Source: Hyphomicrobiales bacterium (GTDB lineage Bacteria > Pseudomonadota > Alphaproteobacteria > Rhizobiales > Beijerinckiaceae). Taken from it: 64,000 bases of DNA. The notes under the pieces are model-generated. The model saw nothing but the letters and a program-made list of their open reading frames with translations. It was not told where the DNA came from and ran no database searches. Location of the stretch: contig JAQGKD010000046.1 in assembly GCA_028290285.1 (NCBI GenBank), forward strand, positions 1-64,000, in the 5' to 3' direction. This document shows, one piece after another, positions 1-7,555 of the stretch. Made by a program: the position numbers and the translations under genes. The stretch's first letter is position 1. Every line of letters begins with the position of its first letter.

Positions 1-1274
1 TCCGTCAGCAAGGCAGTCACCACCGAGATGCCGACGGCCGACCCAATGTTGCGCGACAGGTTGTAGAGGCCCGTTCCCTCGCCCCGCTTCTCGGTCGGCA
101 AGGTTGCGAAGGTGACCGTGGTCAGCGGCACAAACAGGAAGCCGAGGCCAGCGCCCTGCACGAAGCCGATCGAGACGATCGTCCATTGTGACACGTCGGG
201 TGTCCACATCGTCATCTCGTAGAGAGCCCAGGCTGTAAGACACAAGCCGGTCGCGAGCAGAAGCCGGATATCAACGCGTCCGATAAGGCGGCCGACAAGA
301 AACATGCACACCATCGTGCCTAAGCCACGCGGGCCCATGACGATGCCCGCGGTCACCACGGGATAACCCATCAGGGTTTGCAAATAGGGTGTCATCAGCG
401 CCAGCGATGCAAGATAGGTAACGCCCACCACGAAGATGAAGAGCATGCCGACCGAGAAGTTACGATCCTTGAAAATGCGTGGATCGACGAAGGACGCCTT
501 CGCAGTAAAGGTATGCACGAGAAAGATGTAGAAGGCGGACACGCAGACCACAGCTTCAATCAGCACTTCCGTCGAGCCGAACCAGTCAAGTTGTTCGCCC
601 CGATCCAGAAAGAGTTGCAGGGCTGCGATGGATAGGCTGAGCGTGCTGAATCCGAGCCAGTCGAGCTTGGTCGCACGATCGAGCTTTGTCTCCGATACGA
701 AGGCGGACACGCCGGCGAAGGCGAGCAGGCCGAGTGGCAGGTTGATGTAAAAAACCCAGCGCCAGCTCAGATTGTCCGTCAGCCAGCCGCCGATCACGGG
801 GCCGAGCACGGGGCCGACCATGACCGAGACGCCGAACAGCGCCATGGCCGAGCCGCGTTCCTCGGGCGTGTAGATGTCCAGCAGGATCGATTGCGAGAGA
901 GGCACGAGCGCTGCACCGAAGAGCCCTTGCGCCAGTCGGAAAACCACGATCTGGGGTAACGACTGCGCCACGCCGCAGAGAATGGACGCGATCACGAATC
1001 CGGCGATGGACACCAGCAGCACGCGCTTGCGGCCGAAGCGGTTGGCCATCCATCCGGACGGCGGCGTCATGATCGCAGCCGCCACGATGTAGGACGTCAG
1101 AACCCAGTTGATCTGGTCGGCGCTTGCCGAGACGCTGCCCTGGATATAGGGCAACGCAACGTTTGCGATGGTCGTGTCGAGGGCCTGCATTACCACGGCC
1201 AGGATCACGCAGGCCGTGATCGCGCCGCGATTCGCGACCTTGACGAAGGGCGCCGCCGCGCTCGCACTAGACAT
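1..1274 (-). CDS. DHA2-family MFS drug efflux transporter (EmrB-like), partial
   Basis: Inner-membrane proton-driven exporter of the 14-TM DrugH+ antiporter-2 family. The visible 424 residues begin at an ATG at 1274 and run off the left window edge, so the C-terminus is missing. Family motifs seen: an early 'LDTTIANVALP' segment in TM1, then 'GWMANRFGRKRV' (motif A) and 'GPVLGPVIGG' (motif C, the antiporter signature). The start overlaps the stop of the upstream EmrA-like gene by 8 bases, which implies translational coupling in a MarR-EmrA-EmrB operon. The pair normally exports hydrophobic drugs or uncouplers; the substrate here cannot be read from the sequence. Confidence 0.93.
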   Translation of the reverse strand, partial: MSSASAAAPFVKVANRGAITACVILAVVMQALDTTIANVALPYIQGSVSASADQINWVLTSYIVAAAIMTPPSGWMANRFGRKRVLLVSIAGFVIASILCGVAQSLPQIVVFRLAQGLFGAALVPLSQSILLDIYTPEERGSAMALFGVSVMVGPVLGPVIGGWLTDNLSWRWVFYINLPLGLLAFAGVSAFVSETKLDRATKLDWLGFSTLSLSIAALQLFLDRGEQLDWFGSTEVLIEAVVCVSAFYIFLVHTFTAKASFVDPRIFKDRNFSVGMLFIFVVGVTYLASLALMTPYLQTLMGYPVVTAGIVMGPRGLGTMVCMFLVGRLIGRVDIRLLLATGLCLTAWALYEMTMWTPDVSQWTIVSIGFVQGAGLGFLFVPLTTVTFATLPTEKRGEGTGLYNLSRNIGSAVGISVVTALLT

Positions 1275-2481
1275 CGTGATGAGCGCCCGCGCCGAAGAGG
1301 CCCGTGAGGAATGTCGGCAATCCCCGCTTGTGGCCAGTGTTCACGTCTATCACGACGCTCATGCCCGCGCGCAGGGGCGGCTTGCCTTCCGGTGTGTCGA
1401 GGCGCACGCGCATGGGAATGCGTTGGACGACCTTGACCCAATTGCCACTCGTGTTCTGCGCTGGCAGAAGCGCGAAGCTCGAGGATGATGCCGGACTGAC
1501 GCTGTCGACCGTGCCGTGCCACTCCTGATCGGGATACGTATCGACGGTCACCGCGACGTCCTGTCCGGGCTTGATATAAGTGAGTTCGGTTTCCTTGGGG
1601 TTCGCCTCGATCCACATGTGGTCCGTTGCAACGACACTCATGGCCGAGGTCGACGCTGCCAGAAATTGGCCTGGCTGGAGCGAGGGAACGTTCGTCACCG
1701 TGCCGCTCATCGGCGCGCGAACGGTCGTGTGTGCAAGCTGACGCGCTGCCTCGTCGCGCGCTGCGACGGCATCGATATAGCGCGGATGCTTCTCGATATC
1801 GATATTGGGATCGCCCGCGAGGTTGGCGGCGATTCCGGCGAGTTGCTGGTTGAGCGAGGCGACCTTCTGCTGTGCAGATTGCGCGTTCCGCTGGGCCTGT
1901 TCCAGCGAGGCCTCAGTTGCCACGCTGCGTTTCAGCAGTTCATTCTGCCGCGCGAGTTCACGTCCGTAGAATTCGACGTCCACCTGTGCCTGCTGGACCT
2001 GCGCCTGCATGTCGCGGTAACTCGTCTTCAACGCGTTGAGCTGTGCCGCGACGATTCCGATCTGCGCATTGGCGCGCGTCAGTGCGAGGCGGAACGGCAG
2101 ATCGTCGAGCCTGAAAAGGATGTCGCCCGTGGCGACCTTCTGGTTCTCCTTGACCTCGACTTCCCTCACGATGCCCGAGATATCGGTCGACACGCCGACG
2201 AGATCGGCGCGCACATAGGCATTCTCCGTCGACATGATCTGGCCGCCCTCGACGTAATAATAACCGCCGGTTGCAAGCGCTATCGGGAGCAGGACGAAGA
2301 GCAGCGGACGCACCCAGCGGCGGCCCGGCTTTTCCTCAGGCTCGCCCTCCAGCGCGGCGGCCTGTTCAGGAGCTTCCTGTGTTTCCTGCAGGGCCTGCGC
2401 AGACTTTGTCGGCAGACGATGAACCTTGGCCGCATCCACGCCGTGTTCGGCACCCGGATCGCGTGTCGAGATGTCAGGCAT
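1267..2481 (-). CDS. HlyD/EmrA-family membrane fusion protein
   Basis: Periplasmic adaptor of a tripartite efflux pump, 404 aa. A cytoplasmic N-terminus of about 55 residues is followed by one TM helix ('LLFVLLPIALATGGYYYV'). Next come a biotinyl-lipoyl-like half motif, a long alpha-helical hairpin rich in Gln and Ala (about 125-215), the second lipoyl half ('TVRAPMSGTVTNV') and a beta-barrel domain. It sits between the MarR gene, which it overlaps by 8 bases, and the EmrB-like gene, which it also overlaps by 8 bases. This is the usual emrRAB order. It should link the EmrB-like carrier to an outer-membrane TolC-type channel; no TolC gene is present in the window. Confidence 0.93.
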   Translation of the reverse strand: MPDISTRDPGAEHGVDAAKVHRLPTKSAQALQETQEAPEQAAALEGEPEEKPGRRWVRPLLFVLLPIALATGGYYYVEGGQIMSTENAYVRADLVGVSTDISGIVREVEVKENQKVATGDILFRLDDLPFRLALTRANAQIGIVAAQLNALKTSYRDMQAQVQQAQVDVEFYGRELARQNELLKRSVATEASLEQAQRNAQSAQQKVASLNQQLAGIAANLAGDPNIDIEKHPRYIDAVAARDEAARQLAHTTVRAPMSGTVTNVPSLQPGQFLAASTSAMSVVATDHMWIEANPKETELTYIKPGQDVAVTVDTYPDQEWHGTVDSVSPASSSSFALLPAQNTSGNWVKVVQRIPMRVRLDTPEGKPPLRAGMSVVIDVNTGHKRGLPTFLTGLFGAGAHHDV

Positions 2482-2941
2482 GATCGCTCTCCAAAACTTC
2501 GACTGGCTGTTCGCAGGCTGTGAGAAGGTTTTTTCGCATGATGGTCAGCATCCGTGTGAGGTGTTCCCGGTCGGCCTCGGTGAGACCCGCCAGCGCTTCC
2601 GCGCGGGTCGCATCGCCCAAGCCCCGCATCTGTTCGATCAGCGGGTGAGCGGCCTCCGTCAGGTGGAGGAGCCACACGCGGCGATCGCTCGGGTGCTTGC
2701 TGCGCTTGACGAGGCCCTTTGACTCCAGCTTGTCGATGATGCGTGTCAGGGTGATCCCCTCGATTTCGAGGATCTCGGCCAGGCCGCCCTGATGAATGCC
2801 CTCGTTGGCGCCCAGAAACGCGAGCACCTGCCATTGCGAACGGGTCAGGGCGAGGCACTTCGCGCGCTGCTCGAAACGCTTCCGGAGAAATCGCGCCACG
2901 TCGTGGAGAATGAACCCGAGAGTCGGTTGCGAGTGAGGCAT
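2474..2941 (-). CDS. MarR-family transcriptional regulator
   Basis: 155-aa winged-helix repressor of the MarR/EmrR type. The core 'LTRSQWQVLAFLGANEG', the recognition region ('LEIEGITLTRIIDKLESKG') and the wing ('KHPSDRRVWLLHLTEA') are typical. First gene of the efflux operon, overlapping the emrA-like gene by 8 bases. It probably represses its own operon until a drug or phenolic ligand binds; the inverted repeat just upstream (2964-2983) is a candidate operator. Function by family and position, not by ligand evidence. Confidence 0.9.
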   Translation of the reverse strand: MPHSQPTLGFILHDVARFLRKRFEQRAKCLALTRSQWQVLAFLGANEGIHQGGLAEILEIEGITLTRIIDKLESKGLVKRSKHPSDRRVWLLHLTEAAHPLIEQMRGLGDATRAEALAGLTEADREHLTRMLTIMRKNLLTACEQPVEVLESDHA

Positions 2942-2963
2942 TCAAACACCAAAGCTTCCAGCG

Positions 2964-2983
2964 TGCTTGTTGTAAGCATGCTT
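2964..2983. promoter_or_regulatory. Candidate MarR operator (inverted repeats)
   Basis: Inverted repeat TGCTT-N5-AAGCA (2964-2978) directly continues into the perfect palindrome AAGCATGCTT (2974-2983), giving three alternating half-sites 23 to 42 bases upstream of the MarR start codon. Autorepressing MarR proteins commonly bind sites of this size next to their own gene. Binding is inferred. Confidence 0.4.
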
Positions 2984-3354
2984 GTGATCGAGATAGTGCG
3001 CAGGGCACCGCATGACAAGGGGCTCGTGAGTATGAGTGACCCTGCAAAAGGGCTCTTGCCCGCGTCCCCACGAGCGCCATGCCACAGGCGTCCATGAGCA
3101 TGATCCGCAAGTGCCAGACGATAGGGCAAAGACCCCGGTGAATCGCGTCGACGCCCAAGTAACGGCCTTATATGTACGCATTCGTACGAAATCTAAGCTC
3201 TAAAACCAGTAGGAACTACTTAAATGTACGGTTGCGGACAAATAACGGTTTATCAACCTACTGTAATCATGTACGTATCTGTGGCCTTCTTGTTACATAC
3301 GCAACAGCAACTTGAGATTATCATCCTCTGATTCTCATAATGAGGAGGGGAACC
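2984..3354. other. Divergent intergenic region between efflux operon and porin
   Basis: About 370 bases without a credible gene. The half near the porin (3180-3330) is markedly more AT-rich than its surroundings and includes several TACG-containing stretches (tgtacg, ttcgtacg, catgtacgtatc), so it probably carries the porin promoter. A purine-rich ribosome binding site, GAGGAGGGG, ends just before the porin start. I could not assign a specific operator or RNA. Confidence 0.4.
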
Positions 3355-4197
3355 ATGAAGCGTTTACTTGTTGCCGGCGCCTTGCTTGCCGGACTTTCTG
3401 CAACGGCCGGCGCGGCCGACCTGCCCGCGCGTGCGCCCGTTTACGTTGCGCCCGTCTTTTCATGGACTGGGTTCTATGTCGGCGTGAACGCCGGTGGGGC
3501 CTGGGCCAACAACAATTGCGGCAGCTTCAACCCGATCGTCGGCGGCGTCGCCGTTGTAGGTTTTCCGGACAATTGCTTCGGCGGCAACGGCAACGGCTCC
3601 TTCACGGGTGGCGTGCAGGCTGGCTATAACATCCAGTACAACAACCTCGTGATGGGCGTCGAAGCCGACTTCAACGGGGTTTCGCGCAACGGTAACAACA
3701 ACGGGGTCGTCGAGAACCCCTACAACGGCGCCAATCATCCCTATGACGGCACCTATCTCGTCAACGGTGGCCGCAGCGCCAATTATTTCGGAACCGTGCG
3801 CGCCCGCCTGGGCTACGCCATTGATCGCGCCCTGATCTACGCAACAGGCGGTCTCGCCTGGAGCGGCGGTAATTCAGGAACGAACGTCGCCTTCTATCAC
3901 AATCAGGTTCCGCCCCTCGTCGGCGGGGCGAGCGCGCTGTTCGCGAGCAACTCGGACACCACGCACTTCGGCTGGACGCTGGGTGCCGGTCTTGAATATG
4001 CGATCAGCAACAACTGGACTGTGAAGGGCGAATACCTCTACATCCATAGCAATCACGGCGGAAACGGATCGTTCGTCTGCGCCGACGTCGTGGCGGGAAC
4101 CTGCGCTTCCTTCACGACCGCCGCCGCGACTTTCCTCAACAATCGCAGCAACAACTCGCTCAACATCGCTCGCGTCGGCGTGAACTACAAGTTCTAG
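3355..4197 (+). CDS. Outer-membrane beta-barrel protein (Omp25/31, RopB-like)
   Basis: 280-aa 8-stranded outer-membrane barrel of the alphaproteobacterial Omp25/Omp31 family. A signal peptide ends at 'AGAADLPARAP', a start seen in many rhizobial surface barrels. This is followed by 'WTGFYVGVNAGGAW', repeated alternating aromatic strands, and a C-terminal '...RVGVNYKF' with the terminal Phe needed for barrel assembly. ATG at 3355 is preferred over the ATG 15 bases upstream because GAGGAGGGG lies at the right distance before it. Extracellular loops are Asn/Gly-rich. Role: envelope integrity or surface porin; specific solute unknown. Confidence 0.9.
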   Translation: MKRLLVAGALLAGLSATAGAADLPARAPVYVAPVFSWTGFYVGVNAGGAWANNNCGSFNPIVGGVAVVGFPDNCFGGNGNGSFTGGVQAGYNIQYNNLVMGVEADFNGVSRNGNNNGVVENPYNGANHPYDGTYLVNGGRSANYFGTVRARLGYAIDRALIYATGGLAWSGGNSGTNVAFYHNQVPPLVGGASALFASNSDTTHFGWTLGAGLEYAISNNWTVKGEYLYIHSNHGGNGSFVCADVVAGTCASFTTAAATFLNNRSNNSLNIARVGVNYKF

Positions 4198-4234
4198 TCG
4201 ACACGTGCGCGGGTTTCGCCGCGCCCAACATTGA

Positions 4235-4267
4235 AGCAGCCCCGGTCCGCGCCGGGGCTGCTTTTTT
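4235..4267. terminator. Rho-independent terminator after the porin (convergent)
   Basis: Perfect 11-bp stem AGCAGCCCCGG / CCGGGGCTGCT with a 6-base loop, followed by a T run on the + strand. It lies between the porin and the convergent DUF1810 gene and can serve both. Confidence 0.9.
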
Positions 4268-4268
4268 A

Positions 4269-4709
4269 TCATGGGGAGCGGAGTATGGCCTCTGTCGCGG
4301 CGTCGGGCACCCCGCCGAAGAAGATAGCCAGCGCGCGATCGAAGACGGCGATGTTACCCTTGCATCTGGCAAAGAGCGTCATGCAGCTATGAAACTTCAT
4401 ATCGTCCGGCGTGCCGAAAATGGCATGCGCCGTACGCTCTCCATGTGAGCTGGCCAGTTCCGTACATTCGCGCAGTCGCGGGCCGAGGATTGGATGATCC
4501 AGATAGGCCTGAGCTTCCGCCATGGATGAGATCGCATATTGCACTGCCGTCGCACTGCGACCAAGTCCGTGAATCTGCGGGAAGACGAACCACATCCAAT
4601 GGCTCGTCTTGCGCCCTGCCCGCAATTGCGAACAGACCTGGCGATAGACCTGGTCCTGTGCGTCCATGAAACGCTGCAAGTCGAAATGCTCCTGCGCGGG
4701 CGCAGCCAT
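4269..4709 (-). CDS. DUF1810 family protein
   Basis: 146-aa cytoplasmic protein of the DUF1810 family. Recognised from the start 'FDLQRFMDAQDQVY', the block 'HWMWFVFPQIHGLG', and the later 'MKFHSCMTLF'. Biochemical function is not established for the family; members are widespread and usually encoded alone. The start at 4709 gives the usual family length. The ATG-proximal region has no strong ribosome binding site in view. It ends against the bidirectional terminator shared with the porin, and the next minus-strand gene upstream (4711-4953) abuts it, suggesting joint transcription. Confidence 0.87.
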   Translation of the reverse strand: MAAPAQEHFDLQRFMDAQDQVYRQVCSQLRAGRKTSHWMWFVFPQIHGLGRSATAVQYAISSMAEAQAYLDHPILGPRLRECTELASSHGERTAHAIFGTPDDMKFHSCMTLFARCKGNIAVFDRALAIFFGGVPDAATEAILRSP

Positions 4710-4710
4710 T

Positions 4711-4953
4711 TCAATGGCTCGGCTTCTGCCTGCGCAGCTGTTCCGGGTGCCCGTTCACCTGTGCAACTTCGATGCGGTCGGCGTGATCCCGCCAATGTCC
4801 CACACCTTCATGCGCGCAGAACATGCGGCATGCCTCGGAGCCCGCCAGATCGGAGGAGGCCGCCTCGAGCTGGATGGTGCGTTGGAGAATGCAACGCGCA
4901 TGCCCCGTGTCGTTGCAGACATCCTTGAGGAACTTAACCTGGAACATGGCCAT
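4711..4953 (-). CDS. Small hypothetical protein
   Basis: 80-aa protein of unknown function, beginning 'MAMFQVKFLKDVCNDTGHAR'. ATG at 4953 was chosen because GGAGG lies 7 bases upstream; the same frame is open further upstream but without a better start. The sequence has no signal peptide or membrane helix and carries Cys and His residues (DTGHAR, RMFCAHEG), a pattern seen in short Hyphomicrobiales hypotheticals. It stops one base before the DUF1810 start, so the two are probably co-transcribed. Confidence 0.65.
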   Translation of the reverse strand: MAMFQVKFLKDVCNDTGHARCILQRTIQLEAASSDLAGSEACRMFCAHEGVGHWRDHADRIEVAQVNGHPEQLRRQKPSH

Positions 4954-4993
4954 GGCGGCAACCTCCGCGGTCCCGCCATAGCTGATGGCGGGC

Positions 4994-5281
4994 TTATTGC
5001 GCGCAGCGGGGCTCCAGCGAGCCGAGTGCATGCGCGGTCAGCAGCGTCAGGCGGCGTTCACCATGCGCTGTTTCATTCAGGATATAACAAGCGAGACGCT
5101 CGCGCGTTGCACGCGCATCGGATTCATCGTTCCAGCGTGCGAAGGCGAGGGCAGCCCAGGATTTGTCGAGAGCGATGCGCATCAGGCGGATTTCTTCCGG
5201 TCCGTAGACGCTGGGAAGGCACAAGCTGACATGAGAGGAGATTTCGCTGGGCTTACGATCGCGCTGCGGCACCAGATGCAT
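4994..5281 (-). CDS. Small hypothetical protein
   Basis: 95-aa protein starting at the ATG at 5281, preceded by GGGGAGGGG at short spacing; an in-frame ATG at 5323 is possible but has no such site. Residues 'LCLPSVYGPEEIRLMRIALDKSW' form the recognisable part, followed by an Arg/Glu/Ala-rich helical stretch. No signal peptide or membrane segment. Not recognised functionally. First gene of a three-gene minus-strand run with 4711-4953 and the DUF1810 gene. Confidence 0.55.
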   Translation of the reverse strand: MHLVPQRDRKPSEISSHVSLCLPSVYGPEEIRLMRIALDKSWAALAFARWNDESDARATRERLACYILNETAHGERRLTLLTAHALGSLEPRCAQ

Positions 5282-5449
5282 ATTCCCCTCCCCGTCCAAT
5301 GTGTCTTTCTCGCTGACGCCCAAACGTGACGTCGCGGAGCCCCGCGTGCTTCAGGGGCTGTCTATTCATAGACTTGATTTGGCATAGGGAGACGATCAAT
5401 TTATGACGTCGGTGAATTTTTTTGGGTTAGGCTCACGCATGACGGCGCA

Positions 5450-6343
5450 ATGATCACGAAGTTGACCTCAGCGGCTCGCGCGTGTCGCGCAGCGTGCGTT
5501 GCAGCGTGCTTTCTTTGCACGACTTTATCGCCCCTGCGCGGAGAAACGGAGCCTGATGGGGCAACCACAGGCGCGGGCGAAACCGTGCGTCAGGCCCTAT
5601 GCCGAATGATCGAGACATCGGCTGAAAAGCATAAGATTCCGGTCGCTTTTTTCACGCGGCTGATCTTCCGCGAGAGTGCCTTCCGGCCGCACGTGGTCAG
5701 CCCCGCGGGTGCGCAGGGCATTGCCCAATTCATGCCGGGCACGGCCGCGGAGCGCGGGCTTGCAGATCCATTCGATCCTGAGCAAGCCATCCCGGAGTCG
5801 GCGCGCTTCCTGGCCGATCTCCGCACGCGTTTCGGCAATCTCGGTCTCGCAGCCGCAGCATATAATGGCGGGCCCAATCGCGTCGCAGCATGGCAGGAAA
5901 AGCGCGGCGGATTGCCTACCGAAACGCGTGACTATGTCGCCGCCATCACCGGGTCTCCCGTCGAGGACTGGGCGGAGGGACGGCGCAGCGACAAGGACGT
6001 TTCAGAGGAACACGCCGAGCCCTGCCTCATCCTCGTGGCGCGGCTGGCCCGTCCGGGCGCGTTGAACCCGGCCCTGGCGTCGGCGCCGTTCGCACCATGG
6101 GGGGTGCAGCTGGCGGGAAACTTCTCCCGCTCGCTGGCACTCTCCTCTTATCAACGGGCGCAGCGGAACCTGGCTTCCCTGATCGCGGACCAGCAACCCA
6201 TGATCATCGGCACGCGCCTTCGCAGCCGTGGCACGCGCGCCTTTTATCGCGTGCGCGTGCCAGCCCAGACGCGCGAGGCGGCCAATCACCTGTGCAACCA
6301 GATCCACAACAAGGGCGGCAGCTGCGTCGTGCTGCGCAGCTGA
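5450..6343 (+). CDS. Lytic transglycosylase (SLT) with C-terminal SPOR-like domain
   Basis: 297-aa exported peptidoglycan lyase. An N-terminal hydrophobic signal (about 1-30) is followed by a Slt/MltE-type domain at about 45-160, with catalytic Glu75 in 'FRESAF', the 'GAQGIAQFMP' motif (87-96) and 'AYNGGP' (137-142). The last 75 residues ('WGVQLAGNFSRSLALSSYQ...', ending 'HNKGGSCVVLRS') resemble a SPOR domain, which binds denuded glycan at division sites. It would cleave murein in the periplasm, possibly at the septum. Single gene, with the convergent RNA-ligase-like gene 1 base downstream. The catalytic part is clear; the SPOR call is by pattern. Confidence 0.88.
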   Translation: MITKLTSAARACRAACVAACFLCTTLSPLRGETEPDGATTGAGETVRQALCRMIETSAEKHKIPVAFFTRLIFRESAFRPHVVSPAGAQGIAQFMPGTAAERGLADPFDPEQAIPESARFLADLRTRFGNLGLAAAAYNGGPNRVAAWQEKRGGLPTETRDYVAAITGSPVEDWAEGRRSDKDVSEEHAEPCLILVARLARPGALNPALASAPFAPWGVQLAGNFSRSLALSSYQRAQRNLASLIADQQPMIIGTRLRSRGTRAFYRVRVPAQTREAANHLCNQIHNKGGSCVVLRS

Positions 6344-6344
6344 C

Positions 6345-6890
6345 CTAAAGCGGGCCGCCGCCGAATGGGAAGCGCCCGGCAGCCTCCCACGGGCCGCCGC
6401 GATAGTGCCAGAGTTCAAGGCCTTCGATCAGGAAGTCCCACGGCTCGAAAATCGCCTGCAAGGCATCGAACGTCCTTTGCGCGTGCGCAGGCGTGACCTT
6501 GTTCTGCACGGTCACATGCGGGCGAAAGCGTTGCCTGTCCTGGGGTGTCAGCATGATGCTCCAGGATTGCGCGCAACCGATGCGCAGCGCCACGAGCGCC
6601 GGCGCGTCGATCTCGATGGCGACGCCGTGCCCGGTGAACTGCAGCGACTGCGCACGTGCGGCAATGGGCTCGGCCTGCCAGCAACGTTCCGCGAGTTCGT
6701 CGTCGATCTCATCCCGCGCACCGCCGGGCAGCGCGTGGAAGAGGCTGAGATGGGCCGGAACCTGATTGCGCTCTGCGGGAAAATAGGCGCGACGCATCGA
6801 CTCGAGCCGCGCCGTCGCTGTGTCATCCATCCAGGCTGTGAGGACGAGCGGCGCGCTCCTTGTGTCGGGCTGGAAGTAGAATTCCGACAT
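6345..6890 (-). CDS. 2'-5' RNA ligase / cyclic phosphodiesterase-like protein
   Basis: 181-aa member of the 2H phosphoesterase superfamily. The two signature motifs are 'HLSLFHAL' and 'HVTVQNKV', each H-x-S/T flanked by hydrophobics. Family members ligate or hydrolyse 2'-5' RNA linkages or open cyclic phosphates; the physiological substrate is unknown. Start chosen at ATG 6890, which has AGGAGGG 7 bases upstream; an in-frame ATG at 6917 lacks one. Convergent with the transglycosylase, no operon partner. Confidence 0.83.
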   Translation of the reverse strand: MSEFYFQPDTRSAPLVLTAWMDDTATARLESMRRAYFPAERNQVPAHLSLFHALPGGARDEIDDELAERCWQAEPIAARAQSLQFTGHGVAIEIDAPALVALRIGCAQSWSIMLTPQDRQRFRPHVTVQNKVTPAHAQRTFDALQAIFEPWDFLIEGLELWHYRGGPWEAAGRFPFGGGPL

Positions 6891-7080
6891 GTGGGGGCCC
6901 TCCTGATTCGACCACACTCTAGCAAGTAGTGCGCCTAGTTCCGCAGTTCACCGCTCGCCGATCACGTTTTAGCGTGACCGTGGATGAGGCGTGCCGCCCC
7001 ACTGGACGAAAGTTCTAAACCTGACAGAATGCGCGCCAACCGGGATGCATGATCCTGGACTGAAACCGGAGGAGGACGAC

Positions 7081-7542
7081 GTGGCCAAACGCATCGAGCT
7101 CAATGTCGATGGGAAGGCGCATACCATAGACGCAGATCCGGATATGCCGCTGCTCTATGCCCTGCGCGATGACCTCGGCCTGAAGAATCCGAAATTCGGC
7201 TGCGGCCTCGCCCAATGCGGCGCCTGTACGGTGCTGGTCGACGGCCACCCGGTGCGCTCCTGCGTAACTCCCGTCGATACGCTGGGCACCAGCAAGATCA
7301 CGACCATGGGCGGATTGGTCCAGGACGGCAAGCCGCACAAGGTGCTCGCTGCATTCATCGAAGAGCAGGTTCCGCAGTGCGGCTACTGCATGAACGGCTG
7401 GGTCATGACCACCGTCTCGCTGCTCGAAACCACCCCGAAGCCGACCGATGCGCAGATCGAGGATGCCCTCACCGGCCTCAAATGCCGCTGCGCGACGCAT
7501 GCTTCGATCATGCGCGCCGTTCGGCGCGCGGCTGTGGCGTAG
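7081..7542 (+). CDS. iorA: Isoquinoline 1-oxidoreductase-type [2Fe-2S] subunit
   Basis: 153-aa small electron-transfer subunit of a xanthine-dehydrogenase-family molybdenum hydroxylase. The plant-ferredoxin-like N-terminal cluster uses Cys41, Cys46, Cys49 and Cys61 ('GCGLAQCGACTVLVDG'). The C-terminal helical cluster uses Cys100, Cys103, Cys135 and Cys137 ('QCGYCMNGW', 'KCRCATH'). GTG at 7081 is preferred because GGAGGA precedes it; the frame is open upstream. Thirteen bases separate it from the large subunit. Known IorAB enzymes hydroxylate N-heterocycles or oxidise aldehydes with a membrane acceptor. Confidence 0.92.
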   Translation: MAKRIELNVDGKAHTIDADPDMPLLYALRDDLGLKNPKFGCGLAQCGACTVLVDGHPVRSCVTPVDTLGTSKITTMGGLVQDGKPHKVLAAFIEEQVPQCGYCMNGWVMTTVSLLETTPKPTDAQIEDALTGLKCRCATHASIMRAVRRAAVA

Positions 7543-7555
7543 GGAGGTCATCACA

